Below, one piece after another: positions 1 to 6,114 of a stretch of 8,994 nucleotides of DNA. Position numbers and translations under genes: made by a program. Origin of the DNA: Chloroflexota bacterium (lineage in GTDB: Bacteria; Chloroflexota; Limnocylindria; Limnocylindrales; CSP1-4); contig JAGDMV010000119.1 of the NCBI GenBank assembly GCA_017860675.1, positions 1 through 8,994 of the forward strand, read 5' to 3'. The notes beneath the pieces were generated by a model that did no database searches, was not told where the DNA came from, and saw only the letters and a program-made list of their open reading frames with translations. Every line of letters begins with the position of its first letter. The first letter of the stretch is position 1.

Positions 1-41
1 CCGAGCCCCACCTCCATCGCCCCACAGCCGGAGGCACGGCC

Positions 42-635
42 ATGCCCGACATCGGCCTCTACCAGACCAAGTACGCCCTGCGCCGCTGGCTCGACCGCGT
101 CCCGTGGGTGCGGCGCCTCTCCCCCAATGCGGTGTCCGTCTCGTCGCTGGTCCCGTCGGCACTGGCGGCCGGTGCCCTCTGGGCCGGCTGGTGGCCGCTT
201 GTGGTGCTCGGGATCGCCGGGCGGATGGTCCTCACCGTCATGGACGGGCTGATCGCCGAGGCCTACAACAAGAAGACGCGGATCGGCCCGTACCTCAACC
301 GCCTGCCCCAGGAGATCGGCGACGCGATGCTGTTCCTCGCCCTGCTCGCCTGGGCAGACCCGGCCTGGGTCGCCCTCCTGCTCGCCTCCGCCTGGCTGGT
401 CAACGTCCTGGGCGTGCTGCCGGGCGTCGCCGGCGGCTCTCCCCAGCCGGTAGGCCCCGCGGGGCAGCCGGACCGGATCGCGATCGTGCTGGTGGCAGCG
501 ATCGTCGCCTGCATCTATCCGCTCGACTGGACGTGGATCTGCGCGCTGATCGTGGTGCTGTCGGTCCCGACCGCCGTGCTGCGCATCCGGCGCACGGTCC
601 GCGAGCTTGGCGCGACCGGAGGGACACCCCGATGA
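42..635 (+). CDS. CDP-alcohol phosphatidyltransferase-like membrane protein (YnbA-like), degenerate motif
   Basis: This 197-aa protein has several hydrophobic segments (about residues 30-66, 92-130 and 145-180) and probably sits in the inner membrane. The family transfers a phosphatidyl group from CDP-diacylglycerol to an alcohol. The signature is D-G-x2-A-R-x8-G-x3-D-x3-D. Here D68, G69, A72 and G82 are in place, but E73 replaces Arg and N86 stands at the third acidic position. A four-residue stretch (RLPQ, 87-90) precedes E91-x-G93-D94, which looks like the N-E-x-G-D variant of YnbA-type members with an insertion. The ATG at 42 has GGAGG at 30-34 with a 7-base spacer. The frame stays open to the window edge, but the start LYQxK near residue 6 resembles family N-termini. 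It overlaps the methyltransferase by 4 bases. The fold assignment is fairly secure; activity and substrate are unknown. Confidence 0.75.
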   Translation: MPDIGLYQTKYALRRWLDRVPWVRRLSPNAVSVSSLVPSALAAGALWAGWWPLVVLGIAGRMVLTVMDGLIAEAYNKKTRIGPYLNRLPQEIGDAMLFLALLAWADPAWVALLLASAWLVNVLGVLPGVAGGSPQPVGPAGQPDRIAIVLVAAIVACIYPLDWTWICALIVVLSVPTAVLRIRRTVRELGATGGTPR

Positions 636-1402
636 CCCCCTACCACCGCTTCATGCGGATCCTGATGCGGACCGGCGGACGCCTGTCGGACGGCATCCGC
701 CTCGGCTACCGCGAGGGCTTCAACTCGGGAACGATGGTCGACTACGTCTACCGGGACAAGGCCCACGGGATCACCCCGATCGGGACGCTCGTCGACCGGG
801 TCATGCTCGACCACCCCGTCTGGCGCGGCGTCCGCGGCCGGCGACGACTGCTGATCGAGCAGGCGAAGGCGGCGCTCGCCGAGCGTCCGGGCCAGGTCCT
901 CTTCGACCTCGCCGCCGGGCCGGGTTCGTACCTCTTCGAGATGCCCCGCGATGGCGCTGCCTACTGGGCGGGCGACCGCGACCCCGACGAGCTGGCCCGC
1001 GGCCGCGCCCGGGCCGATGCCGAGGGGCGCGACGACATCCACTTCGTCCAGTCGGACGCCTTCGACCCGGCGACCTGGCCGGTGACCGAGCCCGACCTGC
1101 TCGTCACCTCGGGCTTCTTCGACCTCCTGGTCGACATCGCGGAAGTCCGGCGGCTGCTGGCGGCGGGCACGGCGGGCACGGCGCCGGGAGCCCGCTGGGT
1201 GCTCTCGGCGATGGAGTCCCACACCGACCTCCTCCTGCTGCGCGACGTCCTCGTCGACTGGGACCGCAAGCCGTGGATCGCGGTGACCCGCTCGGCCGAC
1301 GAGATCGCCGAGGAGGCTCGACCGTTCGGCTGGGAGCCGGTGACCATCCAGCGCGAGCCCCTGGGCCTGTTCGCGGTGGCGACGCTCCGGAGGGCCGACT
1401 GA
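632..1402 (+). CDS. class I SAM-dependent methyltransferase, YnbC C-terminal type
   Basis: This 256-aa protein is likely cytosolic and methylates an unknown, probably lipid-related, substrate. The N-terminal stretch around residues 16-41 (GRLSDGIRLGYREGFNSG, then DYVYR) is the pattern I associate with the methyltransferase half of E. coli YnbC (putative methyltransferase family PF12147, from memory). Motif I is D92-L-A-A-G96-P-G98, and an acidic residue after strand 2 (D115, in GDRD) should bind the ribose. In YnbC this domain is fused to an alpha/beta hydrolase; here it stands alone. The start is the ATG at 632, overlapping the previous stop by 4 bases, with GGAGGG at 618-623 and an 8-base spacer. 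The frame is open further upstream but lies inside the previous gene. Translational coupling with both neighbours is likely. Fold is confident; substrate is not. Confidence 0.85.
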   Translation: MTPYHRFMRILMRTGGRLSDGIRLGYREGFNSGTMVDYVYRDKAHGITPIGTLVDRVMLDHPVWRGVRGRRRLLIEQAKAALAERPGQVLFDLAAGPGSYLFEMPRDGAAYWAGDRDPDELARGRARADAEGRDDIHFVQSDAFDPATWPVTEPDLLVTSGFFDLLVDIAEVRRLLAAGTAGTAPGARWVLSAMESHTDLLLLRDVLVDWDRKPWIAVTRSADEIAEEARPFGWEPVTIQREPLGLFAVATLRRAD

Positions 1403-2091
1403 TGGCAGCCACGCTCGCCTGGGTGCTGGGCGCGACCGGGGCGTGGGGCGGGGCGATCGCCCGGGCCCTGCTGGCCTCCGGTCTCGACGTGGTGGCGCTC
1501 GGCCGCCGTGCCGAGCCCGAGCTGGCGGCCGAGGCCGCACGGTCGGGCCGCTCCCACGCCTTCGTGCGGCTCGACCTGGCCGAGCCGGTGCCGCCGCTGG
1601 AGACGCTCCTGGCCGACGTGCCCGAACCGCTCCGACGCGCGCCGGACGTGCTGGTCGACGCGGCCTTCGCGAACGAGGGCAGTCGCGAGGCGCTGGTCCG
1701 GGCCGACTTCCTGGCGAAGGCGGAGCTGATCGGGTCGGTCGCCGCGGCGATGCGCGTTCGGGGCAGCGGCCGCATCGGCGTGCTGGTCGGCCAGAACGGC
1801 CGCCTCGGCCTCGCCGGGCTGGGCGACCTGTCGGCACCGCAGGGCGCGCTCTGGGCATGGGCGGAGGCGCTGGCGGAGGAGCTGCGCGCCGCGCCCGGCG
1901 ACGTCCGCCTGACGGTCGTGATCCCGCCCCGGACCTCGTCCGCAACCCAGCGGGTCATGACTGAACGATCGGGCCGGTCGGCAAGGCTCCGGCCGCCCGA
2001 TGCGGCCCCGATCGTCCGGGCGATGCTGGCTGGCCGTCGACGGGCCGGCCGGCGTCCGGCCCTGGCCGGGCTGGCTCTGCTCTTCCGTTAG
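1402..2091 (+). CDS. short-chain dehydrogenase/reductase-like protein lacking the catalytic Tyr-Lys pair
   Basis: This 229-aa protein has a Rossmann start typical of the SDR family: strand, then G10-A-T12-G13-A-W-G16-G17 for a dinucleotide, and D58-L59 after strand 3. The usual NNAG is V85-D-A-A. The active-site stretch is altered. Aligning the helix that ends in LAEEL (157-161), the Tyr position falls on L143 and the Lys position on Q147. The Ser region reads V129-G-Q-N, and the PG motif after strand 6 reads P175-P-R-T. It may therefore bind a nucleotide without classical SDR catalysis, or act differently. The ATG at 1402 overlaps the methyltransferase TGA by one base, and GGAGGG at 1389-1394 gives a 7-base spacer. 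It is the third gene of the lipid-type operon, suggesting action on the same unknown pathway. Confidence 0.7.
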   Translation: MAATLAWVLGATGAWGGAIARALLASGLDVVALGRRAEPELAAEAARSGRSHAFVRLDLAEPVPPLETLLADVPEPLRRAPDVLVDAAFANEGSREALVRADFLAKAELIGSVAAAMRVRGSGRIGVLVGQNGRLGLAGLGDLSAPQGALWAWAEALAEELRAAPGDVRLTVVIPPRTSSATQRVMTERSGRSARLRPPDAAPIVRAMLAGRRRAGRRPALAGLALLFR

Positions 2092-2146
2092 GCGGGCCGA
2101 GGGCGGTCGGACGGATCGCCTGGGAGGGCTCGCGGCGGCGCGGCCG

Positions 2147-2152
2147 TATGCT
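2147..2152 (+). promoter_or_regulatory. -10 box (TATGCT) for a leaderless MBL-fold gene
   Basis: TATGCT ends 6 bases before the ATG at 2159. RNA polymerase normally starts about 7 bases after the -10 hexamer, so the transcript would begin at or next to the start codon. No ribosome binding site lies between, and no convincing -35 box is seen. The same arrangement recurs at other gene starts in this window. Confidence 0.6.
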
Positions 2153-2158
2153 GCCCCG

Positions 2159-2878
2159 ATGCAGGTCGCGGCGGGGATCGAGCGGATCAACGAGCGGTTC
2201 GTCAACTTCTTCCTGGTCGAGGAGGCGGGCCGGGTCGTCGTCATCGACAGCGGCATGCCGGGCAACTGGGGGCTGCTCCTGGCCGGGCTGGGCCGGATCG
2301 GGCGGACGCTCGGCGACGTTGATGCCGTCCTGCTCACCCACGCCCACAGCGACCACGTGGGCCTAGCCGAGCGGCTGCGGCGCGAGGCCCCGGCGAAGGT
2401 CCAGATCCATGTCGATGACCTGCCGTTCCTGCTGGCAGGGAAGCGGCCGCCGGGTGGCGGACCGCCTGGGCTGACCCGAACGTTGCTCGGAGTCGCGGCC
2501 TACGCGCTGCGCAAGGGTGGGACGAAGCTGCCCCCGGTCGCCGAGGCGACGACCTTCGCCGACGGGGACGTCCTGGACCTGCCCGGCTCGCCGCGGGTCG
2601 TGTTCACGCCCGGCCACTCGCCCGGCCACTGCGCCTTCCACCTGCCATCACGGGACGCGCTGATCGTGGGCGACGCCATCTCCACCTGGTCGCCGGTGAC
2701 GGGCGGCCGAGGGCCCCAGCTGAGCCCGTTCCAGACCGACGTCGACCGAACGCTTGCCTCGCTGGCGCGCCTCGAGGAGCTGCCGGCCTCGATCGTCCTG
2801 CCCGGCCATGGCGAGCCGTTCGCCGGGACGCCGGCCGAGGCCGTCCGGCTGGCGCGGGCGGCCGGGATCCGGCGCTAG
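2159..2878 (+). CDS. MBL-fold metallo-hydrolase
   Basis: This 239-aa protein is a compact metallo-beta-lactamase-fold hydrolase with all expected metal ligands: H61-x-H63-x-D65-H66 (THAHSDH), H153 (TPGHSPGH), bridging D172 (IVGDA) and H217 (LPGHGEP). The active site is probably a di-zinc centre. It opens with the beta strands and D30-S-G that begin the fold, and its length is close to a single domain with no extra module. The GHSPGH motif is common in glyoxalase II-like and general MBL hydrolases, so substrate cannot be named. The frame is open upstream to about 2000, but the ATG at 2159 is chosen because a -10 box lies 6 bases before it and the fold starts there. It is 67 bases after the upstream operon, with its own promoter. 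No signal peptide is seen. Confidence 0.88.
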   Translation: MQVAAGIERINERFVNFFLVEEAGRVVVIDSGMPGNWGLLLAGLGRIGRTLGDVDAVLLTHAHSDHVGLAERLRREAPAKVQIHVDDLPFLLAGKRPPGGGPPGLTRTLLGVAAYALRKGGTKLPPVAEATTFADGDVLDLPGSPRVVFTPGHSPGHCAFHLPSRDALIVGDAISTWSPVTGGRGPQLSPFQTDVDRTLASLARLEELPASIVLPGHGEPFAGTPAEAVRLARAAGIRR

Positions 2879-2888
2879 CAGCCGGTCG

Positions 2889-2908
2889 CGGCGGAGGGTC
2901 TGCCGCCG
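2889..2908. terminator. hairpin between convergent genes, possible bidirectional terminator
   Basis: CGGCGG (2889-2894) pairs with CCGCCG (2903-2908) around an 8-base loop, 10 bases after the MBL gene stop and between two convergent genes. There is no T-run on either side, so a classical intrinsic terminator is not shown; position is the main argument. The rest of the 107-base gap holds nothing recognisable. Confidence 0.35.
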
Positions 2909-2985
2909 GGCACGCGCAGGCCAGCTGCCGGAGGCCGCGGGGGTCAGCGGTCGCCCTGGCGCGCGCGAACGGCTGCGGCCGAGGC

Positions 2986-3646
2986 TCAGCCGCCTCCGGG
3001 TCGCCGCAGGAATGCCACGATCCGCTCGCGGACCTCCGGCTCTGCGGGGTCGTCCGCCACCACGCCGTCGGCCAGCGTCTCGAACGAGACGCGGCGCCCA
3101 AGCCCCTCAAGCGTGGCCGCCCAGCCCGCCGCAGGGCCGCCATCCTGGTCGGCGCCGCGCAGCACGAGCGCGTCGGCCTCCAGCGGCTCCCAGGCCGAGA
3201 CCGGCAGGTTGGGTGGGTCGCCGCCCGCCAGCACGAGCCGGGCGACCTCGGGACGGACAACGGCCAGGAACGCGGCGAGCGGAGCCCCTCCACCGAAGCC
3301 GGCCACGTCCACCGATCGCGTCGTCCGGGTCGAGACCGGCGAGGAGCGCGGCGGCGGCATCCGGGCTGGACGGACGGCGGCCGCCGGCCAGGTCGGGCAC
3401 GAGCACCACCGACCCGACGGCGGCGAGCGCGTCGGCCACGTCGCAGATCGCGCGGTCCAGGCCCCAGGCGCCATGGACGAGGAGGACGGGCGGGGCGAGC
3501 GTACCCGGGCGGGCGCTCTGCCCCGCCGCCGGGGTCGCCCGGAACGCCCGGACCGTCGGGACCGGCGCGTCCGGGCCGAGATAGAGCGAGCTGCCGGCAT
3601 CGAGCACCGAGACGCCGCGGAGGGGGATATGGACGAAGCTGCCCAC
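2986..3646 (-). pseudogene. dienelactone hydrolase-like alpha/beta hydrolase, frameshifted
   Basis: Two minus-strand frames together spell one alpha/beta hydrolase. The GTG at 3646 opens the N-terminal part, with the oxyanion segment LLVHGAWG and the strand VVLVPDLAGG, up to ATC at 3316-3314. The C-terminal part continues in another frame from GTG at 3312 (VDVAGFGGGAPLAAFL) to TGA at 2986. Dropping one G (complement of C3313) joins them into 219 aa, about the dienelactone hydrolase family length. Catalysis also looks lost: the nucleophile elbow reads G-F-G-G-G, with Gly where Cys or Ser belongs, and no His is visible in the C-terminal region where the catalytic His should be (LADGVVADDP). D in RGADQDG could be the acid. 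It is either a decaying gene or a sequencing error in a non-catalytic homologue. A -10 box (TACGAT) precedes the start. Confidence 0.65.
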
Positions 3647-3652
3647 CTGAGC

Positions 3653-3658
3653 ATCGTA
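3653..3658 (-). promoter_or_regulatory. -10 box (TACGAT) for the hydrolase pseudogene
   Basis: On the minus strand TACGAT is followed by six bases (GCTCAG) and then the GTG at 3646. This places the expected transcription start at the start codon, so the transcript would be leaderless. No ribosome binding site is present. Confidence 0.55.
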
Positions 3659-3695
3659 GGCCGGCCATGCCCCCGGCGCCGTCCGTGTCGCATGG

Positions 3696-3701
3696 TAGGC
3701 T
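3696..3701 (+). promoter_or_regulatory. -10 box (TAGGCT) for leaderless manA
   Basis: TAGGCT is followed by six bases (CAGGTC) and the GTG start at 3708. There is no separate ribosome binding site at useful distance and no clear -35 box. The spacing matches the facing promoter of the divergent gene. Confidence 0.55.
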
Positions 3702-3707
3702 CAGGTC

Positions 3708-4655
3708 GTGCTCCCGGCCTTCACCGTCACCCCCGACTTCCGCCCCCGGACCTGGGGCGGCTGGCGCCTCGCGCCGCCCGGCGACGAGCCGATCGGTGAG
3801 GCATGGATCGCCGGTCCCGGCAACGTGGTCGCCGGCGGGCCGCTGGCCGGCCGCACGCTCGACGAGCTGGCCTCGGAGCATGGTGCCGCGCTGATCGGCA
3901 ACGCCGCGGCCCCCGGCCGCTTCCCGCTGCTCGTCAAGCTGCTCGACACCGCTTCCTGGCTGTCCGTCCAGGTCCACCCCGACGACGCGACGGCGCACCG
4001 GCTCGCCGGCCCGGGCGCGGTCGGCAAGACCGAGGCCTGGTACGTGCTCGAGGCGGACACCGACGCGGAGCTCGTCGCCGGCGTCAGGCCCGGCGAAGAC
4101 CCGGCTGAGATCCGGTCGCTGATCCGGCAGGGCGACGCGGCCCTGGAGGACAGGCTGGCCCGCCACCGGGTCCGGCCCGGCGATGCCGTGCTGGTCGAGG
4201 CCGGGACCCTGCACACGATCGGGCCCGGGCTGCTGATCTACGAGCTCCAGCAGCCGTCCGACATCACCTACCGGGTCTACGACTGGGGCCGGCCGGCGAC
4301 GGCCGGCCGGAAGCTCCACCACGCCGAGGCCGAGGCCTCGGTCGATCCCGCCGCCGATGTCACCGTGGTCCACCCGTCGACGGCGACAGGCCCGACCGCG
4401 GTCGTGCGCTGCCCCCACTTCTCCCTCGACGCCGTCGACCTCGCGGGCGGGTCAGTCCGGCTCGATCCGGCAGGGCGAACGGTCCACTGCCTGACCGTGG
4501 CCGAGGGGCGGGTGACGGTGACGGGCGGACCGACCGATGGTCGCTGGCGGTTCGAGCGCGACCGACTGGAGACGCTCGTCGTCCCGGCCGACGCCGGGGG
4601 CTACGAGATCGCGGCCGCGGGGCCGGCGCGGGTGCTCCTCGCCTGTCTGCCGTGA
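3708..4655 (+). CDS. manA: mannose-6-phosphate isomerase, class I
   Basis: This 315-aa cytosolic zinc enzyme interconverts mannose 6-phosphate and fructose 6-phosphate. It supplies mannose units for GDP-mannose and glycans, or feeds mannose into glycolysis. The cupin metal site is complete: Q88 and H90 in VQVHPDD, E109 in GKTEAWYVL, and H169 in EAGTLHTIG. The catalytic Arg is probably R189 in ITYRVYDWGR. The short length matches the bacterial short type I family rather than the roughly 390-aa E. coli form. The C-terminal cupin half (about 210-315) is more divergent, as usual. The start is GTG at 3708, placed by the -10 box six bases upstream. It diverges from the hydrolase pseudogene with 61 bases between. 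No sugar-nucleotide genes are visible nearby, so its pathway here is not shown. Confidence 0.92.
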   Translation: MLPAFTVTPDFRPRTWGGWRLAPPGDEPIGEAWIAGPGNVVAGGPLAGRTLDELASEHGAALIGNAAAPGRFPLLVKLLDTASWLSVQVHPDDATAHRLAGPGAVGKTEAWYVLEADTDAELVAGVRPGEDPAEIRSLIRQGDAALEDRLARHRVRPGDAVLVEAGTLHTIGPGLLIYELQQPSDITYRVYDWGRPATAGRKLHHAEAEASVDPAADVTVVHPSTATGPTAVVRCPHFSLDAVDLAGGSVRLDPAGRTVHCLTVAEGRVTVTGGPTDGRWRFERDRLETLVVPADAGGYEIAAAGPARVLLACLP

Positions 4656-4675
4656 CCGGGGACTCACCCCTCGGT
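4655..4675 (+). terminator. weak hairpin after manA, possible terminator
   Basis: ACCGGGG and CCCC, then a two-base bulge and GGT, form an imperfect seven-pair hairpin with loop ACTCA that begins in the last base of the manA stop. No T-run follows. The remaining bases to 4749 show no other feature. Confidence 0.28.
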
Positions 4676-4749
4676 GGCGGCGCTCGGGCGCGTGACCGCC
4701 TGCCTCTCTGCCGGCCGACTCCTGCCTCTCGATCGCCGGTGACTCCGCC

Positions 4750-4917
4750 GTGACCGACGCGCCGCGGCCCGGCCGGACCTTCTGGGCGATCCTCGCCTTC
4801 GCCGTGGCCTGCGGCGCGATCGCCGCCTTCGTCCTTGACGTGTCGCCCTTCGCCGCGCTCAGCACCTCGGCCGTCGCCGGCGCCTGCATCGGCTGGGTGG
4901 TCGACCAGCGCCCCTGA
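4750..4917 (+). CDS. small two-helix membrane protein
   Basis: A 55-aa frame from GTG 4750 to TGA 4915-4917. After a short polar, basic start (TDAPRPGR) come two hydrophobic stretches: about residues 10-28 (FWAILAFAVACGAIAAF) and 33-50 (FAALSTSAVAGACIGWVV), then a polar tail ending DQRP. This suggests a small integral membrane protein with two helices. In-frame TGA at 4693-4695 limits upstream extension, and no clear ribosome binding site precedes the GTG, so the start is uncertain. It follows manA by 94 bases on the same strand and could be read through from it. I do not recognise a family. Confidence 0.5.
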   Translation: MTDAPRPGRTFWAILAFAVACGAIAAFVLDVSPFAALSTSAVAGACIGWVVDQRP

Positions 4918-5068
4918 TCCGGGGCGCGACCGCGGCGGGCCGTCAGCGTGACTGGCCCGCGCCCGTTGACAGCCCGCCGGTAACATCGGCGCCTCCCCTG
5001 CGTCTCCTTCTCGGACACGCATCGAGGGCACGGGAGATCGCGCCGGCGTCGGATTCCAGGAACGAACG

Positions 5069-5263
5069 ATGAGCCTCCCGACGAGCTGCACCAGCTGCCA
5101 CCAGCCCTTCAGCCGGGTCGACCATCACCGCCGGCTCAGCCTCCTCGACGGGCCGATCGCTCTCTGCGGCGATTGCGCCTACCTGGTGGACCACCCCGAG
5201 TCCGTGCTCACCCGGCGGCCGGCAGCCTGGGCAGCGTCGGTCACGGACCGGCGCGCCGCCTGA
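5069..5263 (+). CDS. small double CxxC (zinc-ribbon-like) protein
   Basis: A 64-aa protein with two CxxC pairs, C7-T-S-C10 and C33-G-D-C36, separated by 22 residues. This is the typical spacing of a small zinc ribbon holding one metal ion in two knuckles. Between them is a basic patch with two His (H19, H20); after them is a short helix-prone tail. Possible roles are nucleic-acid or protein binding, but none can be named. The ATG at 5069 has AGGA at 5058-5061 with a 7-base spacer, a conventional ribosome binding site unlike the leaderless genes nearby. The 151 bases upstream hold no convincing promoter. Confidence 0.6.
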   Translation: MSLPTSCTSCHQPFSRVDHHRRLSLLDGPIALCGDCAYLVDHPESVLTRRPAAWAASVTDRRAA

Positions 5264-5396
5264 GCCATCCCCCCGCCCGACGCGCGAGGACGAAGCCCCC
5301 TGCGGCTGCCGAAGATGCTGAAGCTCCTCACGCTCCACGCCGGCGGCGCAGCGACGTACGAAGAACGGTTGGCCCGGTGGTTCCCGGTTCGCGCTC

Positions 5397-5597
5397 CTAG
5401 GCGTTGAGTTGCCGGCCGAGGTAGTAGCAGACCGCGACGACGGGCGGGCCGATGAGAACCACGCCCACGAACAGGCTCACCACAAGGGCAATGGCAAGGC
5501 GCCTGCGTCCGACCCCCTTCGCTGCCCAGAAACCGAGGGCTGCGTTGATCACGCCGATTGCCGCCAGGGCGGCGAGGAACACGAGCACATCCATCAT
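5397..5597 (-). CDS. small two-helix membrane protein
   Basis: A 66-aa protein read from ATG at 5597 to TAG at 5397. It has two strong hydrophobic segments, about residues 3-24 (start DVLVFLAALAAIGVINAALG) and 33-57 (start LAIALVVSLFVGVVLIGPPV), joined by a basic loop (KGVGRRR) expected on the cytosolic side. The frame is open upstream, but those residues are Arg-rich and unlike a protein start. A G-rich AGGTGG lies 10 bases before the ATG, a usable ribosome binding site. A second ATG follows directly, so the start may be one codon later. It converges on the zinc-ribbon-like gene with 133 bases between that hold nothing recognised. No family recognised. Confidence 0.55.
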   Translation of the reverse strand: MMDVLVFLAALAAIGVINAALGFWAAKGVGRRRLAIALVVSLFVGVVLIGPPVVAVCYYLGRQLNA

Positions 5598-5701
5598 CGA
5601 CAAGCGACCACCTGCCTCCCTGCGAACACGACCACGCCAAGCCCAGGCGAACAGGTTCGCACGCGGATGGCATGCCGTCTGGTTCCAGACGGCGCCTGCC
5701 G

Positions 5702-5932
5702 TCACGCGAGTTCACCGATCACAGGGTGGGCGGCCGGACGGCCCCACGTCCAGCCACCATCTACAAGCCACCCAGCTGCTCGAGCGCGGCCTCGATCATC
5801 GTAGCCGAGAGCAGCGGCCAGTTGCGGGACGATCGCCACGGCGCGGTCGAACCCGACGGTGGGCGCAAACGCCAGGAGCGCAGCCACCACGTCGTCGAAG
5901 GTCCAGGCCCGGGGTGAAGGCGGCGCCGACAT
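5702..5932 (-). CDS. hypothetical 76-aa protein downstream of the tRNA
   Basis: A minus-strand frame from ATG 5932 to TGA 5702. The sequence looks protein-like: TFDDVVAALLAFAP, then FDRAVAIVPQLAAALGYDDRG, then a Trp-rich end (WLVDGGWTWGRP). It suggests a small helical bundle, acidic at first and aromatic at the end. The frame stays open through the tRNA gene, so the start is set by the first ATG after it. No ribosome binding site or -10 box is visible, and a hairpin lies between tRNA and start, which counts against efficient co-transcription. No family recognised. It could be a spurious open frame in GC-rich DNA. Confidence 0.4.
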   Translation of the reverse strand: MSAPPSPRAWTFDDVVAALLAFAPTVGFDRAVAIVPQLAAALGYDDRGRARAAGWLVDGGWTWGRPAAHPVIGELA

Positions 5933-5936
5933 GCAC

Positions 5937-5954
5937 GTTCGCGGCACCGCGAGC
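5937..5954 (-). terminator. hairpin directly after the tRNA, possible terminator or processing site
   Basis: On the minus strand GCTCGCG pairs with CGCGAAC (one G-T pair) around a GTGC loop, starting at the base after the encoded CCA of the tRNA. It lacks a T-run. It may end the tRNA transcript or mark its 3' processing end. Confidence 0.4.
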
Positions 5955-6030
5955 TGGTAGGGGAGGGTGGATTCGAACCACCGACGCGCGGTGTATAAGA
6001 CCGCTGCTCTCACCGCTGAGCTACTCCCCC
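5955..6030 (-). tRNA. tRNA-Ile, anticodon UAU, CCA encoded
   Basis: The minus strand folds into a complete cloverleaf of 73 bases plus CCA. The acceptor stem GGGGGAG pairs with CTCCCCT, the first pair being G-U, and the discriminator is A. The D arm is GCTC/GAGC with loop AGCGGTGA. The anticodon arm is GCGGT/ACCGC with loop CTTATAC. The variable loop has 5 bases, and the T arm is GGTGG/CCACC with loop TTCGAAT. The anticodon TAT is at 5997-5995. UAU reads the AUA codon, and A37 would allow the t6A modification expected for ANN codons. U12-A23 fits known isoleucine identity, but 4-69 is G-C and 29-41 is G-C, unlike E. coli tRNA-Ile. Most bacteria read AUA with a CAU anticodon modified to lysidine. 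Confidence 0.92.
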
Positions 6031-6041
6031 AGCGCCCGACG

Positions 6042-6047
6042 AGGGTA
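6042..6047 (-). promoter_or_regulatory. candidate -10 box (TACCCT) for the tRNA
   Basis: On the minus strand TACCCT ends 11 bases before the first base of the tRNA, which would give a leader of about 5 bases. No clear -35 box is seen. It fits the TANNNT pattern of other promoters here. Confidence 0.35.
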
Positions 6048-6114
6048 CACCCGGGGCGGCGCCCGCGGCGACGGCGACATCGGGGCGGGGCCATCGTCGT
6101 GCGCGGCCGGCGGC

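Larger units (their letters stand above)
3645..3706. repeat. 8-bp inverted repeat across divergent promoters, possible operator
   Basis: ACCTGAGC at 3645-3652 and its reverse complement GCTCAGGT at 3699-3706 face each other across the 61-base gap between the hydrolase pseudogene and manA. Each arm lies just downstream of, or overlaps, the -10 box of the gene it faces and touches or nearly touches its start codon. This could be a paired operator, or a coincidence of similar promoter sequences. Confidence 0.35.

Noticed and set aside
1..41. End of an upstream gene, or an N-terminal extension of the first gene
   Set aside because: No stop codon is visible to define an upstream gene end, and the ATG at 42 has a good ribosome binding site; the 41 bases are too short to judge.
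515..1945. Long minus-strand open frame across the lipid operon
   Set aside because: Arg/Pro/Ala-rich composition without motifs, opposite well-supported genes with ribosome binding sites.
2604..4418. 604-codon minus-strand frame spanning manA and the hydrolase region
   Set aside because: Its sequence is low-complexity and antisense to manA, whose metal-binding residues are all on the plus strand.
4966..4986. TTGACA followed by TAACAT as a classical promoter for the double-CxxC gene
   Set aside because: The spacer is only 9 bases, whereas about 17 are needed. TAACAT alone could still be a -10 box, but nothing else supports it.
4452..5018. Minus-strand 188-codon frame over the 55-aa membrane protein gene
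   Set aside because: Polar, Arg/Pro-rich shadow frame, while the plus frame shows two clean hydrophobic helices.
5955..6030. Integration site (att) at the tRNA 3' end
   Set aside because: No second copy of the tRNA 3' end and no integrase gene were found in the window.
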